Positions 19,001 through 28,884 of a DNA stretch of 64,000 bases are shown here, in pieces. The first letter of the stretch is position 1, and each line of letters starts with the position of its first letter. The position numbers and the translations under genes are program-made. Origin of the DNA: Prochlorococcus sp. AG-418-K17 (GTDB lineage Bacteria > Cyanobacteriota > Cyanobacteriia > PCC-6307 > Cyanobiaceae); assembly GCA_003214055.1 (NCBI GenBank), contig QCMD01000001.1, positions 1 through 64,000 of the forward strand, read 5' to 3'. The notes under the pieces were generated by a model that made no database searches, was not told where the DNA came from, and was given only the letters and a program-made list of their open reading frames with translations.

Positions 19001-20680
19001 TTATGCAGCTCCTATATCAAGAAGTGTAGAAGCGTAATCATTTGCCTCAGAAAACCCTGAACCTATTAACTCTATGATTTCTTTTTGTCTTTCTTTTTTT
19101 GTTCTTAACTTTGCAATAGAAGTATAAGTTAATCCGTTAATTACATTTTTCTTAACTTTAAAATGAGCCTTACCAGCAGCAGCTAAAAAAGGTTGATGAG
19201 TAATACACAAAACTTGCTTTCTTTGAGACATTGATTGAATTAGTTTGACTAATGAGGACAATGATTTACCGCTTAAACCATTATCAATTTCGTCTAAAAA
19301 AAAAGTATTTGGTTGTTTACAAATAATTGATTTAATGGCTAATAAAAATCTAGACATCTCTCCACCAGAAATAATTTTAGATAAAGGGGCAAGCTTTTGA
19401 TCTGGATTTGCTGAAAAAAAGAATTTTATTTTTTCAATCCCTTCCGCAGTAGGTTTTACTTCCTCGAATTGAATTGAAAAGAAAGCATTTTCTAATCCTA
19501 AATTTTTTAAAATAGCCATCACTGAATTTTGTAAATTATGAGCAATTTGTTTCCTTTCAGAACTCTGCAAGATAAAAAGTGAATCTAAAATATTTTGAAG
19601 ACTCTTTATTTCTCGTTCTAAGACTTTTATATCATCATCACAGTTTTGATTTGAAAAATAATCGTGTAATTGTTTTCTTTTGAGTATTAACTCAGGAAGT
19701 TCTAAAGAAAAAGTTTTTTCTAAATTTTTTAAGAAAAATAATCTTTTTTGTATTTCATCTAAACTTACTTCACTTTTTTCAAAATTTTGGATGTATGACT
19801 TAAAGTCGCAGGTTAGAGTCTCTACTTGATCTTGAATAATTAACAACTTATCTCTAAAGTCCTCAATTTTAGTATCAAATTCAACAACTTTATTTAATTT
19901 TTTTATTGACTTACTGATCAAAAAACCTATTGATTGTTCCTCATGAATGCAATTATTTAAATGATTTAATGATTCTTGTATGGAATTAATTATTTCAAAG
20001 TTATTAGCGAGTTTATCTTCTTGCTTTTCTAAGTCAATAATTTCACCAGAAGAGCTTAAATTGGCTTGATCTAAAATATTTAACATTTCTTTTACAGCTA
20101 AATTATTTTCTTTTTGCTTATTTAAATTATCAATTTTTTCTTTCATAAGTCCTTTTAGCATCTGATATTTTTTCCAAGTATTTTTTACTTTCAAATTAAT
20201 TTCTCTTAATTCATTTGATCCTAAATCATCAATGATTAGTCTTCTATATTCATAGGAATCAAACAAAATACCATCAGATTGACCAGCGAAATCAATTAAA
20301 AGTAACCCGAGTTCTTCTAAAAGTTGTTTACTTGCAGGGATATCATTTAAAGTGAATCTTGAAATAATCTTATTATTTTTCTTGTAAGATCTCCTTAAGA
20401 TATTTAGCTCTGAGCTTAAATTTTTAAAACCCTTTTGATGTAACCAAGATTTAACTTGAGATGAAATTGAGAATTTAGCCTCTATTGAGCAATCTTCTTT
20501 CCCTGGACGAATTAAGTGTTTTAAGGGTATATTAGTGCCACCAAATAAAACATTCAAAGAATCTAAAATTAGTGATTTACCTGATCCAGAATCTCCAGTA
20601 AAAATATTCAAACCTTTTTCGAAATTAATTTCTATAATCTCTATTAAGGCAATGTTTTCTAATTTTAATTTTATTAACAT
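19001..20680 (-). CDS. recN: DNA repair protein RecN
   Basis: RecN is an SMC-like ATPase that acts at double-strand breaks. With ATG 20680 it has 559 residues; a TTG at 20689 would add three. The N-terminal Walker A is GDSGSGKSLILDSL, the middle (about 150-390) is a long coiled coil rich in K, E, L and N, and the C-terminal ABC signature is ISGGEMSRFLLAIKS, followed by a Walker B in FLDEID. It is upstream of uvrA on the same strand. I see no convincing LexA box in front of it. Confidence 0.93.
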   Translation of the reverse strand: MLIKLKLENIALIEIIEINFEKGLNIFTGDSGSGKSLILDSLNVLFGGTNIPLKHLIRPGKEDCSIEAKFSISSQVKSWLHQKGFKNLSSELNILRRSYKKNNKIISRFTLNDIPASKQLLEELGLLLIDFAGQSDGILFDSYEYRRLIIDDLGSNELREINLKVKNTWKKYQMLKGLMKEKIDNLNKQKENNLAVKEMLNILDQANLSSSGEIIDLEKQEDKLANNFEIINSIQESLNHLNNCIHEEQSIGFLISKSIKKLNKVVEFDTKIEDFRDKLLIIQDQVETLTCDFKSYIQNFEKSEVSLDEIQKRLFFLKNLEKTFSLELPELILKRKQLHDYFSNQNCDDDIKVLEREIKSLQNILDSLFILQSSERKQIAHNLQNSVMAILKNLGLENAFFSIQFEEVKPTAEGIEKIKFFFSANPDQKLAPLSKIISGGEMSRFLLAIKSIICKQPNTFFLDEIDNGLSGKSLSSLVKLIQSMSQRKQVLCITHQPFLAAAGKAHFKVKKNVINGLTYTSIAKLRTKKERQKEIIELIGSGFSEANDYASTLLDIGAA

Positions 20681-20748
20681 GATAAACAATTCATATAAAA
20701 AAATTAACTTCTTTTTGAAAAAAATAAAGGGTTTAAAAATATAAAGTT

Positions 20749-22605
20749 ATGAATGAAGATTTTACTGACTTTATTGAAGCCTCTGGATTGTTAAATTATG
20801 ATCCGGATACAATTTCAAAAATTTATAGAAAAAATCCAAATAGATTACTAAAAAGATTATGGCAAACTCTAATTCCTATATTTGCTTATCTCTTCTCTAT
20901 TGGTTGGGATAAGATTACAGGCAGATTAAAGAAAAAAACGCAAATCAGATTTAGAGCAAAACAATTAACAAATTTATTAGTTGAACTTGGTCCTGCCTTT
21001 GTTAAGGCTGGTCAAGCTTTATCAACAAGACCAGATATTATTCCCGCTATCCTTTTAGAAGAATTATCCGAATTACAGGATCAATTACCCGGCTTTGATG
21101 GCAATAAAGCAATGGAATTAATAGAGGAAGATCTTAATTCAAAAATTAGCGATATATTCCAATCAATAGATAAAGAACCTATTTCTGCAGCTTCTTTAGG
21201 ACAAGTTCATAAAGCTTTACTTAAAAGCGGAGAAGTTGTAGCTGTAAAAGTTCAAAGACCAGGATTAAGAGAACAAATTACTTTAGATCTTTATATTGTG
21301 AGAAATATTGCTTTCTGGTTAAAAAACAATATCAGGCTAATAAGAAGTGATCTAGTTGCTTTAATTGATGAATTAGGGAAAAGAGTTTTTGAAGAAATGG
21401 ATTACCTAAACGAAGCTGAAAATGCCGAAAGATTTAGAAGTATGCATAAACACAACAAAAATATCGCTGTCCCAAAAATTTTTAAAGAAACAACATCAAG
21501 AAGAGTATTAACAATGGAATGGATTAATGGTACTAAATTAACTAATTTAGAGGATGTTAAGAATCTAGGTATTGACCCCGATGAAATGATTGATATTGGA
21601 GTGCAATGCAGTTTAGAACAACTTTTAGAGCATGGTTTTTTTCATGCTGATCCTCATCCGGGAAATTTATTAGCTTTGGAAGATGGAAGATTATGCTATC
21701 TAGATTTTGGAATGATGAGCGAAGTATCAAGGGAATCGAGATCTGGATTAATTCAAGCTGTTGTTCATTTAGTTAACAAGAATTTTGATAAGTTATCCAA
21801 AGATTTTGTAAAATTAGGTTTTTTATCAGAAGAAGTTAATCTTGAACCAATTGTTCCAGCTTTTCAAGATGTTTTCACCAACGCTGTAGAACAAGGGGTT
21901 TCTAAAATGGATTTTAAAAGCGTAACTGATGACATGTCTGGAGTTATGTATAAATTTCCTTTTAAATTACCTCCTTATTATGCACTAATTATTAGATCTC
22001 TTTTAACTTTAGAGGGTATTGCTTTGAGTGTGGACCCAAATTTTAAAATACTTGGAGCAGCTTATCCATATTTTGCCAAAAGATTAATGGAAGATCCTGA
22101 TCCACAACTAAGGGAAAGCTTAAAGGAAATGCTCTTTGATAATAAAAAATTTAAATGGGATCGTCTAGAAGATCTATTATCTAACGCGGCAAAACAAACA
22201 AATCTTGACCTAGAAAAGCTTCTTGATGAAGTAATTAATCTCCTTTTTTCACCAAAAGGTGGTTTTTTAAGAAACGAAATTGTAGAAAGTATTACAAATC
22301 AAATAGATTTTCTAGGTTTAAGCTTTTTAAAAAACGTAAACAATTTCTTACCAAAATCAATAAAACTGAACCTTTCTTATAGAAATAACAATCTGAATGA
22401 TTTAATTAATTATATAGAGCCTTTAAGAAATTTTCTAAATATTTTGCAGAAAGTTCCTGGATATTCAAGTGATATTTTTATTAAAAAGGTTCCAAGACTT
22501 TTAAACGAACCTTACACAAAAGAAATGGGTTTTAATATAGCAAAAAAAGTTACAGAAAAAGGGGTAGTTAGACTTGTAAAAATTGCAGCTGGTTCCAATA
22601 TATAA
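20749..22605 (+). CDS. ABC1/UbiB-family atypical kinase
   Basis: The 618-residue protein has the ABC1 kinase marks: VKAGQ (the KxGQ motif), the alanine-rich loop SAASLGQVHKA replacing a glycine-rich loop, the VAVKVQRPG lysine, and HADPHPGNLLAL with catalytic aspartate, then LDFGMM. Relatives in cyanobacteria and plastids control prenylquinone and tocopherol metabolism at membranes; substrates are poorly known. The C-terminal 150 residues hold weakly hydrophobic helices. It is one base from the next gene and divergent from recN. Confidence 0.9.
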   Translation: MNEDFTDFIEASGLLNYDPDTISKIYRKNPNRLLKRLWQTLIPIFAYLFSIGWDKITGRLKKKTQIRFRAKQLTNLLVELGPAFVKAGQALSTRPDIIPAILLEELSELQDQLPGFDGNKAMELIEEDLNSKISDIFQSIDKEPISAASLGQVHKALLKSGEVVAVKVQRPGLREQITLDLYIVRNIAFWLKNNIRLIRSDLVALIDELGKRVFEEMDYLNEAENAERFRSMHKHNKNIAVPKIFKETTSRRVLTMEWINGTKLTNLEDVKNLGIDPDEMIDIGVQCSLEQLLEHGFFHADPHPGNLLALEDGRLCYLDFGMMSEVSRESRSGLIQAVVHLVNKNFDKLSKDFVKLGFLSEEVNLEPIVPAFQDVFTNAVEQGVSKMDFKSVTDDMSGVMYKFPFKLPPYYALIIRSLLTLEGIALSVDPNFKILGAAYPYFAKRLMEDPDPQLRESLKEMLFDNKKFKWDRLEDLLSNAAKQTNLDLEKLLDEVINLLFSPKGGFLRNEIVESITNQIDFLGLSFLKNVNNFLPKSIKLNLSYRNNNLNDLINYIEPLRNFLNILQKVPGYSSDIFIKKVPRLLNEPYTKEMGFNIAKKVTEKGVVRLVKIAAGSNI

Positions 22606-22606
22606 A

Positions 22607-23179
22607 ATGAAATCTTTCAATTTTTTTATTTCAAAAATACTACTTCTTTTGATTAGTAATCAAATTTTATTTAATACTCCACCTGTGAAATCTGCAGAAA
22701 ATATCAAAATAATTTATAGTGTTTTCTCAAGAACTATTAAATTAGATTCATTAAAAAAGTTTTCTGAAGAAGGTTATTCAACAAAAAAATTAAGAAGAAT
22801 TTTGAAAGCAACCGGTTCACCGGATAATGAAATTCAATCAATATTAAAGAAAGATTTTGAGCTTCCGATAACTATTGCAAGTAAATTGGTTTATTCCGAA
22901 ATCGGAAGTGTAGTCTTAAAGAGACTTTCAACAGTAATACATCCGCCAAAAGCAAAAGATGAAAGAACAGGAATGTTAGCTCTTCGGGCAAGTGTAGTAA
23001 AAGGTATCGATTTGGGACAAGGAAAAATAAATTTGATCAATTTCTTTGAAGGTTATCCAACTAAAACTGTTATTCTGGATGTTAACGCTTTAAGCAAGGT
23101 GATGAATAAAGTAGAATCAATTTCTGAATTATTAGATTTTTTCACGAGCTCTCCTTTAGATAAAATTAAATCAAATTAA
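22607..23179 (+). CDS. Secreted DUF1400-type protein
   Basis: With ATG 22607 the protein has 190 residues and starts one base after the ABC1 kinase stop. An N-terminal signal-like segment (FFISKILLLLISNQILFNT) precedes AENIKIIYSVFSRTIKLDSL, which resembles DUF1400, a cyanobacterial domain often found ahead of alpha/beta hydrolases; here no hydrolase domain follows. It is probably exported to periplasm or lumen. The role is unknown. thrC follows after 6 bases. Confidence 0.7.
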   Translation: MKSFNFFISKILLLLISNQILFNTPPVKSAENIKIIYSVFSRTIKLDSLKKFSEEGYSTKKLRRILKATGSPDNEIQSILKKDFELPITIASKLVYSEIGSVVLKRLSTVIHPPKAKDERTGMLALRASVVKGIDLGQGKINLINFFEGYPTKTVILDVNALSKVMNKVESISELLDFFTSSPLDKIKSN

Positions 23180-23185
23180 ATCATT

Positions 23186-24289
23186 ATGTTGTTATTAGAT
23201 AAAATCAAAAATAAATTTCGTTTGAAATATAGAAAGAAAAGATGGCCTGGTTTAATTAATGCTTATAAACAACATCTACCAGTAAGTTCTAAAACTCCTA
23301 TCATCACACTTAATGAAGGAAATACTCCCTTAATTTTAAGTGAGTCATTAAGTAAGTTAATTGGAAATGGAACTAGTGTTTATTTAAAATATGATGGCCT
23401 TAATCCGACTGGATCGTTTAAAGATCGAGGAATGACTATGGCAATCAGCAAAGCAAAAGAAGAAGGTAGCGAGGCAGTGATTTGCGCAAGTACTGGAAAC
23501 ACCTCTGCTGCTGCTGCTGCGTATGCTTCAAGAGGAGGCTTAAAATCCTATGTACTAATACCAGATGGATTTGTTGCGCAAGGAAAACTAGCTCAAGCAT
23601 TAATGTATGGAGCGGAAATAATTTCTATTAAAGGAAACTTTGATAGAGCTCTAGAGATTGTTAGGGAATTATCTTCAAAATACCCAATAGATCTTGTAAA
23701 TTCTGTAAATCCTTATCGAATACAAGGTCAAAAAACTGCAGCCTTTGAAATAATTGATGATTTAGGAAAATCACCAGATTGGCTTTGTATTCCAATGGGC
23801 AATGCTGGAAATATAACTGCATACTGGTTAGGTTTTAATGAATACAAAAAATTAAAAAAGAATTTAAAATTGCCATTAATGATGGGTTTTCAATCTGAAG
23901 GGTCTGCTCCATTAGTGAAAAATATAGTTGTTAAAAATCCAGAGACAATAGCAACAGCAATCAGAATAGGAAATCCAGTTAATCGAGAAAAAGCAAAAAT
24001 TGTAAAAAAAGAAAGTAAAGGAGACTTTCAATCCGTAACAGATGAAGAAATAATCTATGCTTACAAAATACTTGCTAACGAAGGTGTTTTTTGCGAACCA
24101 GCTAGTGCTGCATCTGTTGCTGGATTGATAAAAAATAAAAATAGGATACAAAAAGAATCAACTATAGTTTGTGTTTTAACAGGAAATGGTTTAAAAGATC
24201 CCGATTGCGCAATTAAAAATAATGATGCAATTTTTAGAAAAAATATTGAACCATCTTTAAAAGATATATCAACCATTTTAGGATATTAA
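23186..24289 (+). CDS. thrC: Threonine synthase
   Basis: This 367-residue PLP enzyme converts O-phosphohomoserine to threonine. [14 protein letters not shown] carries the PLP lysine K79; [13 protein letters not shown] is the phosphate-binding loop of the fold, and [13 protein letters not shown] contacts the cofactor. The N-terminus lacks the extra domain of yeast-type enzymes, so it is the short bacterial form. It closes a tight run with the ABC1 and DUF1400 genes and borders the dnaN-proximal gene-free region. Confidence 0.94.
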   Translation: MLLLDKIKNKFRLKYRKKRWPGLINAYKQHLPVSSKTPIITLNEGNTPLILSESLSKLIGNGTSVYLKYDGLNPTGSFKDRGMTMAISKAKEEGSEAVICASTGNTSAAAAAYASRGGLKSYVLIPDGFVAQGKLAQALMYGAEIISIKGNFDRALEIVRELSSKYPIDLVNSVNPYRIQGQKTAAFEIIDDLGKSPDWLCIPMGNAGNITAYWLGFNEYKKLKKNLKLPLMMGFQSEGSAPLVKNIVVKNPETIATAIRIGNPVNREKAKIVKKESKGDFQSVTDEEIIYAYKILANEGVFCEPASAASVAGLIKNKNRIQKESTIVCVLTGNGLKDPDCAIKNNDAIFRKNIEPSLKDISTILGY

Positions 24290-24628
24290 AAAAACCAAAT
24301 TTATTAGTGTCTGTGGAAATGCACTAAAAATTGTTTTTTCTTGTGAAAAATTCTGGGAAAATAAATTAAATTTGTTGAATTGATTATTGAATAATTTGCA
24401 ATAGCAAAATATTTTCACATTTTAAAAATTTTTTCCACTTATTAAATTTTGAAGATCTCTCTATATAATTATTATTTTACGACTATTCCACATTTCCCCA
24501 GGAACTACTAATACTATTTATTTTTTTTAATATATTAATTAATTAAATAGATATATATAGATAAATAAGGTTTATTGAATTTCATAAACGAAAAAAGTAT
24601 ATTTAATGTAGAAAAGTTTTAAAGCCCG
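24290..24628. other. Putative chromosomal replication origin region (oriC)
   Basis: This gene-free, very AT-rich stretch between thrC and dnaN holds four sites each one mismatch from the cyanobacterial DnaA box TTTTCCACA: 24312-24320 and 24342-24350 (minus strand), 24431-24439 and 24484-24492 (plus strand). A weaker match is at 24411-24419. From about 24510 to 24590 it is almost pure A/T with runs such as ATATATATAG, a candidate unwinding element. Prochlorococcus maps are conventionally numbered from dnaN, and in Synechococcus elongatus the origin lies upstream of dnaN. dnaA itself is not in the window. Confidence 0.65.
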
Positions 24629-25786
24629 ATGGAGATTATTTGCAATCAAATTGAATTAAATAACTCAATTCAACTTGTTAGTAAAGCAGTTGCTTCAAGA
24701 CCAACTCATCCTATACTTGCAAATATTCTTTTAACTGCTGATCAAGGAACCAATAAAGTAAGCTTAACAGGATTTGATTTGAATTTAGGTATACAAACTT
24801 CTTTTGATGCAACTGTAAAAAAAAGTGGAGCGATTACAATTCCTTCAAAACTTTTATCAGAAATAGTTAATAAATTACCGAGTGAAACCCCTGTTTTGTT
24901 AGATGTTGATGAAAATTCCGATAATATTTTGATTAAAAGTGACAGAGGTTCATTTAATTTAAAGGGAATCCCTTCTGATGATTATCCTAATTTACCATTT
25001 GTTGAAAGTGGTACTTCCTTAAATATTGATCCAAGTGCTTTTTTGAAAGCTTTAAAATTGACCACTTTTGCAAGTAGTAATGATGAGTCTAAACAGTTAC
25101 TTACAGGAGTTAATTTTACGTTTAAACAAAAGTATTTAGAATCAGCTTCAACTGATGGTCATAGATTAGCGGTAGTTTTAATTGGTAAAGAAGAAAATTC
25201 TTTGCAAACGGAAAATTCAGCAGCTAACGAAGATAACTTATCTGTTACTATTCCAACAAGATCACTAAGAGAAATTGAAAAACTTGTTAGTTTAAAAAGC
25301 TCAGAAAGTTCTATTAAATTATTTTATGATAAAGGACAAGTGGTTTTTATTTCTTCTAATCAGATCATTACAACAAGAACTCTAGAAGGTACTTACCCCA
25401 ATTACTCCCAATTAATACCAGATACATTTTCTAAACTTTTTACTTTTAATACTAAAAAACTTATTGAATCATTAGAGAGAATAGCAGTTTTAGCTGATCA
25501 ACAAAGTAGTGTTGTGAAGATCAAGTTGGACGAAAATGACTTAGCTTTAATAAGTGCTGATGCTCAAGATATAGGAAGTGGAAGTGAATCTCTTCCTGTT
25601 TCTTATTCAGGAGAAACATTTAATATTGCATTTAATGTTAGATATTTATTGGAAGGTTTAAAAGTGATTTCATGTGAAAATGTAGTTTTAAAATGTAATC
25701 TTTCAACAACTCCAGCTGTTTTTGTTCCAGAGGATAATCTTAATTCTTTTACTTATTTAGTTATGCCTGTTCAAGTACGTTCTTAA
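24629..25786 (+). CDS. dnaN: DNA polymerase III beta subunit (sliding clamp)
   Basis: The 385-residue beta clamp encircles DNA and tethers polymerase III. Three repeated clamp domains are discernible; SRPTHPILANILL in the first, DGHRLAVV (about 183) in the second and the terminal YLVMPVQVRS, matching the usual PMR-like C-terminus. It starts with ATG 24629 immediately after the origin-like region. The next gene begins 1 base after its stop. Confidence 0.97.
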   Translation: MEIICNQIELNNSIQLVSKAVASRPTHPILANILLTADQGTNKVSLTGFDLNLGIQTSFDATVKKSGAITIPSKLLSEIVNKLPSETPVLLDVDENSDNILIKSDRGSFNLKGIPSDDYPNLPFVESGTSLNIDPSAFLKALKLTTFASSNDESKQLLTGVNFTFKQKYLESASTDGHRLAVVLIGKEENSLQTENSAANEDNLSVTIPTRSLREIEKLVSLKSSESSIKLFYDKGQVVFISSNQIITTRTLEGTYPNYSQLIPDTFSKLFTFNTKKLIESLERIAVLADQQSSVVKIKLDENDLALISADAQDIGSGSESLPVSYSGETFNIAFNVRYLLEGLKVISCENVVLKCNLSTTPAVFVPEDNLNSFTYLVMPVQVRS

Positions 25787-25787
25787 T

Positions 25788-26495
25788 TTGAAATTACCAA
25801 AAGAGTTTTTATTCAGTGAATTAGTGAAGCATAATGTAAAGGGTAATATGGCCCTTAATTATGGTATTGGAGAAAATGTCTGGATGCATCCTCCTGTACA
25901 TAGGATTTTAGGGTGGTATTCTCGACCCTCAAATTTCGAATTAAAAAGAAATGTTTGGAGATTAAATCAAATTAGTCAAATTATAGAAAACGAAATTTAT
26001 GTAAAAGGTGATCCAGCTATTTCTGATTTAGCAACTCTAAAAAGGTTTCCAACTTTAATGGAGGCGAGCTTAATAAATTCCCAAGGTTCAAAAATAGGAG
26101 TTATTGCAGATTTTTTATTTGAAATGAAAACAGGTAAAATAAAATATTATCTAGTATCACGTTCTAATCCTAAAATACCTGGTTCAAGTAGATGGAAATT
26201 AAATATTTCAGATATAAACGATCAACAACCAGGATTAGTATTTTGTTCTTTGCCTTCTTTAGATGACTTGTTTCTGATTAAATCAAGCATAAAGCACGAA
26301 TTTTTCAAAAAAGGAAAAAAAATTATTGATAGATTTGATGATATGAAAAACTTAGCTTCTAATAAACTGGAAAATTGGCTTGAGGAAGATGAAGATATAA
26401 ACCAAAATTTTAAATTTGAACAAGACAGTTTTTATAATGATAATGACAAATTAAGATCTTACAGTGATAAAAGTGAAGAAGACCCTTGGATCTGA
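25788..26495 (+). CDS. PRC-barrel domain protein
   Basis: This 235-residue soluble protein starts at TTG 25788, one base after dnaN. The segment around 95-150 (EASLINSQGSKIGVIADFLF then MKTGKIKYYLVSRS) fits a PRC-barrel, the small beta-barrel of RimM and photosynthetic reaction-centre H subunits. The C-terminus is acidic and charged. Its fixed place between dnaN and purL in picocyanobacteria suggests a conserved role, but none is known to me. Confidence 0.75.
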   Translation: MKLPKEFLFSELVKHNVKGNMALNYGIGENVWMHPPVHRILGWYSRPSNFELKRNVWRLNQISQIIENEIYVKGDPAISDLATLKRFPTLMEASLINSQGSKIGVIADFLFEMKTGKIKYYLVSRSNPKIPGSSRWKLNISDINDQQPGLVFCSLPSLDDLFLIKSSIKHEFFKKGKKIIDRFDDMKNLASNKLENWLEEDEDINQNFKFEQDSFYNDNDKLRSYSDKSEEDPWI

Positions 26496-26498
26496 CAT

Positions 26499-28838
26499 AT
26501 GAGTAATCCTACAAATCCAAAGCTTTATAATTTATTTGAAGCACTTAAAATTGAAAACTTAACCGAAAATGATTACAAAGAAATTTGTAAAAGATTAGGA
26601 AGAGAACCTAATAGAACTGAATTAGGAATGTTTGGCGTAATGTGGTCTGAACACTGTTGTTATAGAAATTCAAAACCACTTTTAGGAAATTTTCCAACTA
26701 AAGGAAAATATGTCTTAGTTGGACCAGGAGAGAACGCAGGGGTGATTGATTTTGGAAAGAATCAAAAGCTTGTATTTAAAATAGAAAGTCATAATCATCC
26801 TTCTGCAATTGAGCCTTTTCAAGGAGCTGCAACTGGTGTTGGAGGCATATTAAGAGATATTTTTACTATGGGCGCAAGACCAATTGCTGTTTTGAATTCA
26901 TTAAGGTTTGGTAATATCGAAAATTCATCAAATGTTTCTTTGCTTCGTGGTGTTGTTGCAGGTATTTCTCATTACGGAAATTGTGTAGGAGTGCCAACCG
27001 TAGGTGGCGAAATTGATTTTGATAATAGTTATTCAGGAAATCCACTAGTCAATGTGATGGCGCTAGGTTTGTTGGAAACTGAAGAGATTGTTTGTTCTGG
27101 TGCTGATAAAGTTGGTAGTCCAGTATTATATGTAGGAAATACAACTGGTAGGGATGGAGTTGGTGGAGCAAGTTTTGCTAGTTCAGAATTGACTACAAGT
27201 TCTTTAGATAACCGACCTGCTGTACAAGTAGGTGATCCATTTATTGAAAAAAGTCTTATCGAAGCCTGTTTAGATGCTTTTAAAACCGGAGATGTTATTG
27301 CAGCTCAAGATATGGGAGCCGCAGGATTGACATGCAGTAGTGCTGAGATGGCTTCCAATGGAGGTTTAGGAATATCAATTGATTTGGATCTAGTACCAGC
27401 AAGAGAGGAAAATATGACACCTTATCAATATTTGTTATCTGAATCTCAAGAGAGAATGTTACTTGTCGTAAAAAAAGAAAAAGTAACTAATCTGATTAAT
27501 CAATATGAAAAATGGGGACTATTTGCGAAAGTAATTGGAGAAGTTATTCCAACTAAAGAGGTTATTATTTCGCATAAAGGTAAAATCGCTGCTCAAATTC
27601 CAACTTCTGCTTTGTCTGATGATACTCCTATTAATATTCATAAGGCAATGAAAAGCCCCCCTAATTCTTTATTAAAAAAATGGGAATGGACAGAAGAGAA
27701 ATTACCTCAAATTAAAGATAATAAAATATTATCAATAAAAGAAAATAATGATTTTTCGCTTTCTCAAATTATTTTAAAACTTCTTTCTAATCCCTCAATA
27801 GCATCTAAGAGGTGGATATACAATCAATATGACTATCAGGTACAAGCAAATACAATTTTTAAACCAGGAGAATCAGATGCTGCTTTAATTAGATTAAGAG
27901 AACAAAATGAAAAAAATAAAAAAAAGAATTTTTCGGGTGTCGCTGTTTCTGTAGATTGTAATAGTAGATGGGTTTCTCTTGACCCCTTTAGAGGCAGCAT
28001 AGCTGCGGTAGCTGAATCTGCTCGAAATGTAAGTTGTGTTGGAGCTGAACCATTAGCAATTACAAATAATTTAAATTTTTCTTCACCCGAAACTGATATC
28101 GGTTATTGGCAGCTTTCATCTTCTTGTGATGGAATCTCTAAAGCATGTATAGATTTAGGAACTCCAGTTACTGGAGGTAACGTTTCTCTTTACAATGAAT
28201 CAAAAAATCAAAATAATGAAATTACTCCTATAAATCCTACTCCAGTTATTGGTATGGTTGGGAAAATAGATAATGTGGAAAAAGCTATTAGTAGTGGATG
28301 GAAAAATATTAATGATCAAATATGGTTAATAGGTTCTACTGCTTCAGAATCGACAATAGCTGCCAGTTCTTATTTGGAATATTTTCATGGAGAAATTACT
28401 GGCAGACCTCCCAAAATTGATCTGCATGACGAAAAATATTGTCAGACTTTTCTGAGATCTTTGATTTTAAAAGATTTTCTTGAATCTTCTCATGATATAA
28501 GTGATGGAGGATTAGCTGTAGCTTTATCAGAATGTTGTATTTTGTCATCTAAGGGTGCAGTAATTGATTTAGAAAATAATAACAACCGTTTAGATAATGT
28601 TCTTTTTTCTGAGGGAGGATCAAGGATAGTTTTTTCTGTGAATAAAAAAAATGAATTGAATTGGTTAAATTATCTTAATGCGATTCAACACGATTTACCT
28701 AAAACTATTTACGTTAAAAAAATAGGATATGTTTCTCAAGAGAGCTTAAAAATAAATGTTGAAAATATGGAAATTTGCAATATTGAGGTTGAGAAATTAA
28801 CCGAAAAATTTAATAATAGTATTTCAAGCTACCTTTAG
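26499..28838 (+). CDS. purL: Phosphoribosylformylglycinamidine synthase II
   Basis: The 779-residue protein is the small PurL, the ATP-dependent subunit that works with PurS and PurQ to make FGAM in purine synthesis. Marks include MWSEHCCYRNSKPLL near the N-terminus with the catalytic histidine region, KIESHNHPSAIEPFQGAATG, GGEIDFD, AQDMGAAGLTCSS and, in the second half, SHDISDGGLAVALSE. The size separates it from the 1300-residue fused type. It follows the PRC-barrel gene by 3 bases and precedes purF. Confidence 0.97.
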   Translation: MSNPTNPKLYNLFEALKIENLTENDYKEICKRLGREPNRTELGMFGVMWSEHCCYRNSKPLLGNFPTKGKYVLVGPGENAGVIDFGKNQKLVFKIESHNHPSAIEPFQGAATGVGGILRDIFTMGARPIAVLNSLRFGNIENSSNVSLLRGVVAGISHYGNCVGVPTVGGEIDFDNSYSGNPLVNVMALGLLETEEIVCSGADKVGSPVLYVGNTTGRDGVGGASFASSELTTSSLDNRPAVQVGDPFIEKSLIEACLDAFKTGDVIAAQDMGAAGLTCSSAEMASNGGLGISIDLDLVPAREENMTPYQYLLSESQERMLLVVKKEKVTNLINQYEKWGLFAKVIGEVIPTKEVIISHKGKIAAQIPTSALSDDTPINIHKAMKSPPNSLLKKWEWTEEKLPQIKDNKILSIKENNDFSLSQIILKLLSNPSIASKRWIYNQYDYQVQANTIFKPGESDAALIRLREQNEKNKKKNFSGVAVSVDCNSRWVSLDPFRGSIAAVAESARNVSCVGAEPLAITNNLNFSSPETDIGYWQLSSSCDGISKACIDLGTPVTGGNVSLYNESKNQNNEITPINPTPVIGMVGKIDNVEKAISSGWKNINDQIWLIGSTASESTIAASSYLEYFHGEITGRPPKIDLHDEKYCQTFLRSLILKDFLESSHDISDGGLAVALSECCILSSKGAVIDLENNNNRLDNVLFSEGGSRIVFSVNKKNELNWLNYLNAIQHDLPKTIYVKKIGYVSQESLKINVENMEICNIEVEKLTEKFNNSISSYL

Positions 28839-28884
28839 TATGAATATATTTTTTCAATTGATCGAATTTTTTAGAAATTAAATT

